A stretch of DNA of 64,000 nucleotides, taken from contig NZ_AMXN01000007.1 of the NCBI RefSeq assembly GCF_000332645.1, positions 62,001 to 126,000 on the forward strand, in the 5' to 3' direction. A model generated the notes under the pieces. That model was not told the origin of the DNA, ran no database searches, and saw only the letters and a program-made list of their open reading frames with translations. A program made the position numbers and the translations under genes. Positions 34,982-43,034 of the stretch are shown one piece after another; within the stretch, counting starts at the first letter, position 1, and every line of letters starts with the position of its first letter. Source of the stretch: Bacillus inaquosorum KCTC 13429. Lineage in GTDB: Bacteria; Bacillota; Bacilli; Bacillales; Bacillaceae.

Positions 34982-36085
34982 ATGGCTTCATTAACATTTG
35001 AGCATGTCAAAAAATCATATCATTCACAATTAACGGTGAAGGACTTTGATTTAAATGTAAAGGATAAGGAGCTTTTGGTGCTGGTGGGGCCGTCAGGATG
35101 CGGAAAATCGACAACGCTGCGGATGGTGGCGGGACTGGAAAGCATCTCTGAAGGAAACCTTCTTATTGATGGGGAGCGGGTCAATGATCTTCCGCCGAAA
35201 GAACGTGATATTGCGATGGTATTCCAAAACTATGCGCTTTATCCGCATATGACGGTTTTTGATAATATGGCGTTCGGATTAAAGCTCAGAAAGATGTCGA
35301 AACAGGAAATTGCCGAGCGGGTTCATGCGGCAGCTAGAATTTTAGAGATTGAACATTTGCTGAAGAGAAAACCAAAAGCGCTCTCCGGCGGGCAGCGGCA
35401 AAGGGTGGCGCTTGGCAGATCGATTGTGAGGGAGCCGAAGGTCTTTTTAATGGACGAGCCGCTTTCCAATTTGGATGCGAAGCTGAGAGTGACGATGCGG
35501 ACAGAAATCAGCAAGCTGCACCAGCGTTTGGAGGCAACCATCATTTATGTCACGCATGACCAGACCGAAGCGATGACAATGGGCGATCGGATTGTCGTGA
35601 TGAATGAAGGGGAAATCCAGCAAGTGGCGAAACCTCATGACATTTATCATTACCCGGCGAATCTGTTTGTCGCAGGCTTCATCGGCTCCCCGGGAATGAA
35701 CTTTCTGAAAGGCGTCATTGAAGAGCAGCATGGCGAGCTGTTTTTCACAAACCCTTCAATCCGGCTTCATATTCCTGAAGGAAAAGCGAAGAGCCTTAAG
35801 GAAAAAGGATACGCCCGAGAACAGATGATTGCCGGCGTCCGGCCGGAGCATATGACACAATTGATGGGAAATGATCAGCTGTTTGATTCAGTGTTTAAAG
35901 CGAGGGTGGAAGTGAATGAAAATCTGGGATCGGAGCTGATTGTGCATGTCACGGCTGGAGATGAGAGGCTCACGGTCCGCCTGGACGGAAACACGCGAAT
36001 CGCCGCAGGCGATTCGATCCAGCTGTCAGTGAAAATGGATCACGTCGTCTTTTTCGATGCGGAGACGGAAGAGGCTGTGTATTAG
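34982..36085 (+). CDS. msmX: MsmX, shared ATPase for sugar ABC importers
   Basis: The 367-residue protein has Walker [12 protein letters not shown], the Q-loop in [13 protein letters not shown], the ABC signature LSGGQRQR, Walker [17 protein letters not shown] and the switch His in [16 protein letters not shown]. The C-terminal OB-type regulatory domain is that of MalK/UgpC proteins. MsmX drives several Bacillus oligosaccharide importers that lack their own ATPase; here it is adjacent to frlMN, which also lacks one. AGGGGGA precedes the ATG. It has its own promoter region. Confidence 0.95.
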   Translation: MASLTFEHVKKSYHSQLTVKDFDLNVKDKELLVLVGPSGCGKSTTLRMVAGLESISEGNLLIDGERVNDLPPKERDIAMVFQNYALYPHMTVFDNMAFGLKLRKMSKQEIAERVHAAARILEIEHLLKRKPKALSGGQRQRVALGRSIVREPKVFLMDEPLSNLDAKLRVTMRTEISKLHQRLEATIIYVTHDQTEAMTMGDRIVVMNEGEIQQVAKPHDIYHYPANLFVAGFIGSPGMNFLKGVIEEQHGELFFTNPSIRLHIPEGKAKSLKEKGYAREQMIAGVRPEHMTQLMGNDQLFDSVFKARVEVNENLGSELIVHVTAGDERLTVRLDGNTRIAAGDSIQLSVKMDHVVFFDAETEEAVY

Positions 36086-36086
36086 G

Positions 36087-36117
36087 AAAGGTGCTCCTTA
36101 AAAGGAGCACCTTTTTC
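36087..36117. terminator. Convergent terminator of msmX and bsn
   Basis: AAAGGTGCTCCTT / AAGGAGCACCTTT followed by TTCTTA on the right; on the left strand the A-run gives a matching T-run. Confidence 0.85.
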
Positions 36118-36984
36118 TTACGGCCAAATGTCGTCCGCCCATTCAGGGTGGTCGATAAATGGATTGCGGTTGTGCTGATATTTTTCATAAATGATTTCAT
36201 TTCTTTTTCGCTCACGGTCATCAACTGGGTCTTGCCTATTCCATTCGAGCAGGGCAGATTGTTTTCCGTGGTAAGGGGCTGAGCCGTTGCCTGTTTTATC
36301 ATTAAGCTCAAGATCAGGGTAGCCGTCATCACCTTCGTAACGGACAGCCATGTAAAACAGCATGCGGGCGACATCGCCCTTCACATCATCGCGGGGCTCC
36401 CATGAATCTCCGTCATAATAATTTCCGGGTGCTTTCGCATATTCAGTGCCGCCGTTGTCAAAATCCATATTTCCTCTGGCGCTGTTGACTTGAACATCAG
36501 CCGGGCGCAAATGGTGAATGTCGGTGCCAGGCCCCATGCTTGTACCAAAATCGCCATGGGATTTTGCCCAGACGTGCTCGCGGTTCCAATCGCCGACATT
36601 GCCGCCGTTCAGGTTTTTCGACCGCGATTCATTCGTATAGAGCAGGATGACGTTATTCGGGTTTGCCGGATCTTCATCGGTTTCTTTCAGCGCGTTCCAT
36701 ACTTCGCTGTAGGACAGCATCGTGTGTCCGCTGATGATGCGGTGCAGGGTGCTTTTTAGCGATTCTCCAGTTTTTCCTTCAGCCCCTTCATAATAGGTAT
36801 CTGTGTCAGCGTAGGGTGCAGCGGGAGCGGTTAATGAGAGAAGGTCCCCGGTTCCTGAAGGGGAAGACGCCAATCGGTCGTTCAGGCTCAATGCGGTTTG
36901 CGCGCTTGCTGAAGCGGCGGGCGCAAACCATCCGGAAATCAGTAATACACAGACGAGCGGCAGAAACCTTGCTTTTTTTGTCAT
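36118..36984 (-). CDS. bsn: Bsn, secreted endonuclease I-family nuclease/RNase
   Basis: The 288-residue protein has a Sec signal peptide (KKARFLPLVCVLLISGWFAP, cleavage after ASA). The endonuclease I active-site region is GDWNREHVWAKSHGDFG, with the H of the His-Me finger, and GTDIHHLRPADVQVNSARGN. It degrades RNA (and DNA) outside the cell. The ATG at 36984 has AAAAGGAGGGC upstream; an ATG at 37050 adds 22 residues ahead of the signal peptide and lacks a ribosome binding site. Confidence 0.93.
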   Translation of the reverse strand: MTKKARFLPLVCVLLISGWFAPAASASAQTALSLNDRLASSPSGTGDLLSLTAPAAPYADTDTYYEGAEGKTGESLKSTLHRIISGHTMLSYSEVWNALKETDEDPANPNNVILLYTNESRSKNLNGGNVGDWNREHVWAKSHGDFGTSMGPGTDIHHLRPADVQVNSARGNMDFDNGGTEYAKAPGNYYDGDSWEPRDDVKGDVARMLFYMAVRYEGDDGYPDLELNDKTGNGSAPYHGKQSALLEWNRQDPVDDRERKRNEIIYEKYQHNRNPFIDHPEWADDIWP

Positions 36985-37087
36985 CACTTGCCCTCCTTTT
37001 ATCAGATCATGTCTATTATCTAAAATTGAAATAAAGGATAGAAGTGTCATTTTGTATATTTTTCATTAAAATTGTAAATTAGTCCCT

Positions 37088-37467
37088 TTGGAGGAGGCGG
37101 ATATCCACTGTTCCAATAACTTTAGGCCCCGTTTTTGCTCCGGCTTGTTGCATATTTCGGCGGAAGCGCGTCGCTGCTGTGAAGAAATGCCGGTATGCCG
37201 CTTTCGGCGAGTAAAAGAGACGCAGGAATGGTGGCGAGAAAAGAGCGCCTGCCCGTATACGGGCAGGCAAAATCGACGGCAGGTCCGCCGATGTGTGGCG
37301 GCAATTGAAGCACCGAGGAATACGCACGCCCGCATTGCTTCGGTGATGCCCAGCAATTCGTCCGGCGATTCTGTTTTGATCCGTTCGCGATCAGAAACGC
37401 TGCGATCTGCACATCGCTTGCCTCGCCAGAAAACATCGCTTCTCCCGCAAGTTTAGCTTGTTCCTAT
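37088..37467 (-). pseudogene. Frameshifted TrpD-like phosphoribosyltransferase fragment
   Basis: Three frames on the minus strand each carry part of one protein. The first reads GEAMFSGEASDVQIAAFLIA, matching the N-terminal domain of the anthranilate phosphoribosyltransferase family (TrpD/TrpD2). The second supplies LLGITEAMRA, and the third LPPHIGGPAVDFACPYTGR followed by FLATIPASLLLAESGIPAFL, which is the start of the catalytic domain. An in-frame stop lies just upstream of the first part and the C-terminal two thirds are missing. It is a dead relic between bsn and pucF. Confidence 0.6.
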
Positions 37468-37579
37468 GAAAGGTGTTTTGACCCCTTTTTCTTTTGACTT
37501 TACATGAGAATAGCCCTGAGAGGTAGGGTGTTTTCTGGCCGCTTAATGCCGGATAGATACTGTGACTAAAAAATAAACG

Positions 37580-37592
37580 TTTTTTTGGTTAA
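37580..37592 (+). promoter_or_regulatory. PucR-box-like site upstream of pucF
   Basis: TTTTTTTGGTTAA agrees with the PucR consensus WWWCNTTGGTTAA in 12 of 13 positions (T for the C). It lies about 70 bases upstream of the pucF start, the usual place for activation by PucR. Confidence 0.6.
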
Positions 37593-37660
37593 TCTGCCAA
37601 TGAACTATCGTGTTCCTCCTTCTATAATGAAGTCACTATAACGGCCAGAGGGGGGAGTAC

Positions 37661-38899
37661 ATGGAAAAGCAGAAGCTTTCAGTAAAAAGCGGCATCGCAG
37701 ATTATATCGAATGGCTCGCCCAATACGGCGCATCCGCTGACGACGGTGTGACGAGGCTTTTGTATACAAAAGAATGGATGGACGCGCAGCTTGCCGTAAA
37801 AACGGAAATGTCTTCATTCGGACTTGAAACAAGATTCGACGATGTCGGCAATGTGTTTGGAAGGCTTTCGGGCACCCAGTCTCCGGATGAAGTGATTGTA
37901 ACCGGTTCACATATCGATACTGTCATCAGTGGAGGAAAGTATGACGGCGCCTATGGCGTCCTTGCGGCAATGCTCGCGCTAAAGAAGCTCAAAGAAATGT
38001 ACGGAGCGCCGAAAAAAACACTCGAAGCGGTGTCCTTATGTGAGGAGGAGGGCAGCCGTTTTCCAATGACCTATTGGGGATCAGGGAATATGACGGGCGT
38101 TTTTTCATTACAGGATGGAGTAGAACCGAAAGACGAAACAGGCGTCTCTCTGCAATCAGCGATGTATGAGTGCGGTTTTGGCAAAGGTGTGTATCAGGCT
38201 CCGTACAGGACAGATATCAGCGCCTTTGTCGAGCTTCATATAGAACAGGGACAGACATTGGAAATGTCAGGTCGGGATCTTGGCATTGTGACAAGTATTG
38301 CGGGGCAGAGGCGATATCTCGTCACGCTGGAGGGGGAATGCAACCACGCGGGAACAACCTCCATGAAATGGCGCAAAGACCCGCTCGCAGCCAGCAGCCA
38401 TATTATTCATGAACTGCTGCTGCGGTCGGAAGAGCAGCCGGGTGAGCTCCGTCTGACATGCGGAAAAATAACTGCAGAGCCCAATGTAGCCAATGTGATA
38501 CCGGGACGCGTGCAGTTTTCAATTGATATTCGCCATCAGCATCAGCACGTGCTGGAGCAATTTCATGAAGACATGGCTGCTTTGATCAACGGCATTTGCC
38601 ATCAAAAAGGGATTCGCGCTGTAATTGATGAATATATGCGGATAGAGCCTGTACCGATGGACGAAAGGCTGAAGGCTGCGGCTCTGGAAACAGCGGCAGA
38701 AAACGGCATCAGGTGTGAAGAAATGGTGAGCGGAGCAGGGCATGACGCGCAAATGATCGGAAGGCGCCATCCTGCTTGTATGCTGTTTGTGCCAAGCCGC
38801 GACGGCATCAGCCACTCACCGAAGGAATATACCTCAGCCAGACAGCTTGAGATCGGCGTCCGCGCATTGACTGATTTATTATACAAACTGGCTTACTGA
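37661..38899 (+). CDS. pucF: PucF, allantoate amidohydrolase
   Basis: The 412-residue protein is an M20/M40-type metallo-amidase. The metal ligands are in GSHIDTVISGGKYDGAYG near residue 85, CEEEGSRFPM near 130 and ELHIEQGQTLE near 195, and the last His is in SHSPKEYTS near the C-terminus. It hydrolyses allantoate to ureidoglycine (ureidoglycolate), CO2 and ammonia. GAGGGGGG precedes the ATG. pucG follows after 16 bases. Confidence 0.93.
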   Translation: MEKQKLSVKSGIADYIEWLAQYGASADDGVTRLLYTKEWMDAQLAVKTEMSSFGLETRFDDVGNVFGRLSGTQSPDEVIVTGSHIDTVISGGKYDGAYGVLAAMLALKKLKEMYGAPKKTLEAVSLCEEEGSRFPMTYWGSGNMTGVFSLQDGVEPKDETGVSLQSAMYECGFGKGVYQAPYRTDISAFVELHIEQGQTLEMSGRDLGIVTSIAGQRRYLVTLEGECNHAGTTSMKWRKDPLAASSHIIHELLLRSEEQPGELRLTCGKITAEPNVANVIPGRVQFSIDIRHQHQHVLEQFHEDMAALINGICHQKGIRAVIDEYMRIEPVPMDERLKAAALETAAENGIRCEEMVSGAGHDAQMIGRRHPACMLFVPSRDGISHSPKEYTSARQLEIGVRALTDLLYKLAY

Positions 38900-38915
38900 T
38901 AAAGGAGGAATGGCT

Positions 38916-40166
38916 GTGTCAGGCAGAAAAGAGTTATGTACACCGTTAAGAACGATTATGACACCGGGTCCTGTTGAGGTTGATCCGCGTGTATTAAGAG
39001 TGATGAGCACCCCGGTTGTCGGCCAATTTGATCCGGCGTTTACGGATATCATGAATGAAACGATGGAGATGCTTCGGGAGGTATTTCAAACGAAAAACCG
39101 CTGGGCATACCCGATTGATGGCACTTCACGGGCGGGTATCGAAGCGGTGCTGGCGAGTGTGATTGAGCCGGGAGATGATGTGCTCATTCCGATTTATGGG
39201 CGCTTCGGTTATTTGCTGACTGAAATTGCCGAGCGGTACGGGGCGAATGTTCATACGCTTGAGTGCGAGTGGGGAACGGTTTTTGACCCGGAAGACATCA
39301 TACGGGAAATGAAAAAAGTGAAACCGAAAATCGTGGCGATGGTGCATGGGGAAACATCGACAGGTCGGATTCACCCCCTGAAAGCCATCGGCGAAGCCTG
39401 CCGCGCCCAGGAAGCATTGTTTATCGTCGATGCAGTCGCGACGATCGGCGGGTGTGAGGTAAAGGTGGATGAATGGAACATTGACGCGGCCATCGGCGGC
39501 ACGCAAAAATGCTTGTCTGTTCCATCGGGAATGGCGCCGATTACATATAATGAGCGGGTGGCGGATGTAATTGCGGCCCGCAAAAAGGTGGAGCGCGGGA
39601 TTGCGACACAAGCTGACAGGACAACGCTTTCAGGAAACCGGCCGATCACAAGCAATTATTTTGATTTGAGCCAGCTTGAGGATTATTGGAGCGAAAGACG
39701 GCTCAATCATCATACAGAAGCGACGACGATGCTGTACGCCTTGCGTGAGGGTGTCAGACTGGTGCTTGAAGAAGGACTTGAAGCCCGTTTTGAGCGCCAT
39801 CGCTACCATGAGACCGCATTAGCAGCAGGGATTAAGGCGATGGGGCTGAAGCTGTTTGGAGATGACGGCTGCAAAATGCCTGTTGTCACCTGTGTAGAAA
39901 TCCCTGATGGTATTGACGGCGAGTCTGTCCGCAACATGCTGCTGGTGCAATTCGGCATCGAAATCGCCAGTTCATTCGGCCCGCTGGCGGGGAAGATCTG
40001 GAGAATCGGCACGATGGGCTACAGCTGCAGAAAAGAAAACGTATTGTTCGTGCTTGCCGGTTTAGAGGCTGTGCTTCTCAGACATGGAGCAGGAATCGAA
40101 GCAGGAAAAGCGCTCCAGGCAGCGCTTGATGTGTATGAAAACGCCGGCCGCCAGGCTGCGGTATAA
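38916..40166 (+). CDS. pucG: PucG, S-ureidoglycine:glyoxylate aminotransferase
   Basis: The 416-residue class V aminotransferase has the PLP Lys in GGTQKCLSVPSGMAPI near residue 198, the Asp in VDAVATIGGCEVKVDEW and the N-terminal motif TPGPVEVDPRVLRVM. In Bacillus it links allantoin breakdown to glycine formation. The GTG at 38916 is chosen because AAAGGAGG lies 7 bases upstream; an ATG at 38910 would be almost on top of that site. It lies in one operon with pucF. Confidence 0.92.
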   Translation: MSGRKELCTPLRTIMTPGPVEVDPRVLRVMSTPVVGQFDPAFTDIMNETMEMLREVFQTKNRWAYPIDGTSRAGIEAVLASVIEPGDDVLIPIYGRFGYLLTEIAERYGANVHTLECEWGTVFDPEDIIREMKKVKPKIVAMVHGETSTGRIHPLKAIGEACRAQEALFIVDAVATIGGCEVKVDEWNIDAAIGGTQKCLSVPSGMAPITYNERVADVIAARKKVERGIATQADRTTLSGNRPITSNYFDLSQLEDYWSERRLNHHTEATTMLYALREGVRLVLEEGLEARFERHRYHETALAAGIKAMGLKLFGDDGCKMPVVTCVEIPDGIDGESVRNMLLVQFGIEIASSFGPLAGKIWRIGTMGYSCRKENVLFVLAGLEAVLLRHGAGIEAGKALQAALDVYENAGRQAAV

Positions 40167-40170
40167 AGAA

Positions 40171-40396
40171 AAGCTTGCGGGAACTCCGCAAGCTTCAGCG
40201 TGTCGACAAACCCTCGCATTCGTTGTCAAGGCTGCGCTTCGGTGCTCACGAATTTCAACATTCGCTGTGCTCCGATGCTCGCCTTTTCTAGACTTCAAGG
40301 GTTTTCAATCACGCTGAAAAGATGACAAAATCCTAAAACTATAAACCGTTTTAGGATTTTGTCAACAATCTAAGCTTGCGGGAACTCCGCAAGCTT
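40171..40396. repeat. Split or duplicated pucG terminator flanking a 176-base dispersed-element-like insert
   Basis: The 25-base hairpin AAGCTTGCGGGAACTCCGCAAGCTT occurs at 40171-40195 and again at 40372-40396; only the second copy has a T-run. Between them lie terminal inverted arms CAGCGTG (40196) and CACGCTG (40311), and a perfect 17-bp-arm hairpin TGACAAAATCCTAAAAC (40323-40364). No reading frame is present. This resembles a small non-coding repeat element inserted into a terminator. Confidence 0.7.
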
Positions 40397-40597
40397 TTTT
40401 AGTTATACGATTTCGCTTTTTCTCCAATCTGTTTTTCTTCGTTTGACTCTTTTTACAAATCCTCTTTCTCTATGTTGCATTTTCTGACGAAGTATGAGTC
40501 ATTTTTCCTTCCATCATCTATTCTTTATACAAGTTACCTATAAAACCACGCTGAACTAGTGGTTTCTTACAGCGATTTTTGAGAGGAGGATGCAGCA
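40397..40597. promoter_or_regulatory. pucA upstream region
   Basis: An AT-rich stretch without a gene. It contains an inverted repeat AAACCAC / GTGGTTT (about 40551-40565) 35 bases before the pucA start. No exact PucR or TnrA consensus was found. Confidence 0.4.
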
Positions 40598-41590
40598 TTG
40601 GGAAATTTGCACATGATATTAGATGCGCTCCTGAAAGATCAGGATGAGGCTGTGCTGGCGACAATTGTTCAAGTTGAGGGCTCCGCGTATCGAAAAGCAG
40701 GCGCCTCTATGCTCTTTAAGAAAAATGGCGAACGGGTCGGCTTGCTGAGCGGCGGATGTGTGGAAGAAGATTTATTCCAAAGAATTAGTGAGATGGCCGA
40801 TCAGCTGACGTCAGCGCTGATTTCCTATGACATGCGGGCGGAGGACGATCTTTCCTGGGGCATGGGGGCCGGGTGCAACGGCATGATTCATATTCATGCG
40901 GAGCGAATCACTCAGGAAAGAAGACGGCACTATGAAATCGTGAGGGACTGCCTTCATTCAGGCAAAGCTGTAACAGCCGTTAAACAGATTAAATCCTCCC
41001 GTTATTTATTTCTGTCCGAGAAAGGGTGTTTTGGGAACTGGCCGGACGCGCCTCTGCAGGACATTCAACGTATCGCTTCTACGATTCATTTACCGCATTT
41101 TGATCCATCAACCAACATGTTTATTCAGCGAATTGAACCGAAGCCGCGTCTCATTCTGTTCGGAGCTGGACCGGATATTGTGCCGCTCGCCAATTTGGCG
41201 GCTGATACAGGGTTTTCTGTTATCGTGACAGATTGGCGTCCCGCTTATTGCACATCCTCCCTTTTTCCAAAAGCGGATCAGCTAATCACCGCTTTTCCGG
41301 AACAAATGCTCAGTGAATTTCAGTTTTTTCCGCAGGATGCAGCTGTTGTGGCAACCCATCATTTTCAGCATGATCAAGCGATCGTCGACTGCTTATTTTC
41401 TCAACATCTTCATTATATCGGATTGTTGGGTTCGGCAAACCGTACCAAACGGCTTCTGAACGGAAAACAGCCGCCGGCTCACTTTTACAGTCCGGTCGGG
41501 CTGAAAATCGGTGCGGAAGGCCCCGAGGAAATTGCCGTCAGCGTTGTCGCGGAAATCATTCAAATAAGAAAACGGCTAGCGGTTGTATGA
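40598..41590 (+). CDS. pucA: PucA, XdhC-type xanthine dehydrogenase maturation protein
   Basis: The 330-residue protein has an XdhC/CoxI N-terminal domain (VQVEGSAYRKAGASMLF, LLSGGCVEEDL with the conserved Cys, DLSWGMGAGCNGMIHI) and a C-terminal Rossmann domain (PRLILFGAGPDIVPLANLA). These proteins insert the sulfurated molybdenum cofactor in the dehydrogenase. The start is a TTG after GAGAGGAGG. pucB begins inside its stop codon (ATGA), so translation is coupled. Confidence 0.92.
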   Translation: MGNLHMILDALLKDQDEAVLATIVQVEGSAYRKAGASMLFKKNGERVGLLSGGCVEEDLFQRISEMADQLTSALISYDMRAEDDLSWGMGAGCNGMIHIHAERITQERRRHYEIVRDCLHSGKAVTAVKQIKSSRYLFLSEKGCFGNWPDAPLQDIQRIASTIHLPHFDPSTNMFIQRIEPKPRLILFGAGPDIVPLANLAADTGFSVIVTDWRPAYCTSSLFPKADQLITAFPEQMLSEFQFFPQDAAVVATHHFQHDQAIVDCLFSQHLHYIGLLGSANRTKRLLNGKQPPAHFYSPVGLKIGAEGPEEIAVSVVAEIIQIRKRLAVV

Positions 41591-42204
41591 GAAGCCCCTA
41601 TATTATCGGAGTGTTTCTTGCTGCCGGCAAAAGCAAAAGAATGGGCCAAAACAAGCTGGCTTTGCCGCTAAAAGGAGAAACCATCGGATCGCTTTCTTTG
41701 AAAACAGCTCTTCTGTCCCGCCTAGATCATGTGCTGATCGTCGAGAGAACAGAACATGCTTCCCTTGAGTGGATGGGAGCGCCTTATCACGCTCCGCCTT
41801 TTCGAAAACGCTGGACCCTGCACGTTTGTCAAGACGCAGAAAAGGGTCAAGGACATTCAGTCAGCAGCGGGGTGAGAAAAGCAGAAAGCATGGGAGCTGA
41901 AGGCGTTGTCATTTTGTTAGCCGACCAGCCGCAGCTTTCCGTCAATCATCTCAATGCCCTTGTGGCAATCGCTCCTGAGTCATTTGCCGTGTCATCATTT
42001 TTAGGCGCGTTCACCCCGCCAATCTATTTCTCATCGGCTTGTTTTCCTTATGTAAAGGAGTTGAAGGGAGATGAGGGGGCTCGCAGGATCCTGAAAAGCG
42101 GACAGCTTGGAACAGGAGCGGTTTTGGAGGCGAAGGAAAGCGCGGAGTTGAAAGATATTGATACACCGGAGGAATACGACATGGTAAGGAGGGCGATGGT
42201 TTGA
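41587..42204 (+). CDS. pucB: PucB, MobA/MocA-like molybdopterin nucleotidyltransferase
   Basis: The 205-residue protein begins with the nucleotidyltransferase motif [21 protein letters not shown], has [13 protein letters not shown] with the metal-binding Asp, and [12 protein letters not shown] near the end. It likely converts molybdopterin to its dinucleotide (cytosine) form for the dehydrogenase. It overlaps pucA at the start and pucC at the end. Confidence 0.92.
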   Translation: MRSPYIIGVFLAAGKSKRMGQNKLALPLKGETIGSLSLKTALLSRLDHVLIVERTEHASLEWMGAPYHAPPFRKRWTLHVCQDAEKGQGHSVSSGVRKAESMGAEGVVILLADQPQLSVNHLNALVAIAPESFAVSSFLGAFTPPIYFSSACFPYVKELKGDEGARRILKSGQLGTGAVLEAKESAELKDIDTPEEYDMVRRAMV

Positions 42205-43034
42205 ACGGCCAAGTGACAAAAGCAAGGATGAATATTCAATTATGGAGGCCGGCAGCGCTTGATGAGGCCTATTCGCTTTTGGAGCAGCATTCCCCGGATG
42301 TGTGTGCCGCATCGGGAAGCACACTGCTTCAGCTTCAGTGGGACAAAGGGATTCTTCCGAAACAGCATCTCATCAGTCTTGAAGGAATTGAAGAGATGAG
42401 AGGGATCAGCGCCAGTGACACCCACCTCTCGATCGGGGCACTCACAACGCTGAGTGAATGCAGAAAGAACCCTTTGATTAAGAGTGCGCTCGGTTGTTTC
42501 AGCGACGCTGCTTCCGCTGTCGCCGCACCCGGAATTCGTAGCCGGGCCACGATTGGCGGCAACATAGCGAGTAAAATCGGGGATTTGATTCCGCTCTTAC
42601 TTGTGCTAGATGCTGAGCTTATCGTATATCAAAAGGAGCTGATCAGGATGCCGCTTGGCGATTGGCTCATAGATGAAGACTTTGAAACTGCCATCGTCAC
42701 GCGTGTCAACATTCCGCATGCAAAGGGAGAGCGTGTGTTTTACCGCAAGCTTGGGAGGCGCCAGGCTTTTACAGGAGCTGTTGCTGTTGCAGCTGGACGT
42801 TTTTTAAAAGACGGCGGCATTCGCCTCGCCGCTGGCCATGCTGATATCACACCGGAAAGATTAGTGGAAAGCGAAGCGAAGTGGATGGTGTCAGGGTGGG
42901 ATCCTCACGAGCTGTACGAAACGCTTATCAATGAGCTACCGTTTTCAGCAGATGCTTTTATGTCAGCGCCATACAGAAAAAAAGCCGTGGCCAACGTCAT
43001 TATGGCAGAGCTGATGGCTGAGGGAGGAGAATAA
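42201..43034 (+). CDS. pucC: PucC, xanthine dehydrogenase FAD subunit
   Basis: The 277-residue protein has the FAD-binding motifs of CoxM/XdhB subunits: [17 protein letters not shown] and [26 protein letters not shown] near residue 105. It carries electrons from the Fe-S centres to NAD+. The start is a TTG that overlaps the pucB stop (TTGA) and has AAGGAGG upstream. Confidence 0.93.
   Translation: MNGQVTKARMNIQLWRPAALDEAYSLLEQHSPDVCAASGSTLLQLQWDKGILPKQHLISLEGIEEMRGISASDTHLSIGALTTLSECRKNPLIKSALGCFSDAASAVAAPGIRSRATIGGNIASKIGDLIPLLLVLDAELIVYQKELIRMPLGDWLIDEDFETAIVTRVNIPHAKGERVFYRKLGRRQAFTGAVAVAAGRFLKDGGIRLAAGHADITPERLVESEAKWMVSGWDPHELYETLINELPFSADAFMSAPYRKKAVANVIMAELMAEGGE

Noticed and set aside
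34801..35010. Longer FrlR with 70 additional N-terminal residues
   Set aside because: The extra part lies across the operator and the msmX promoter and lacks a ribosome binding site; the TTG at 34800 is preferred.
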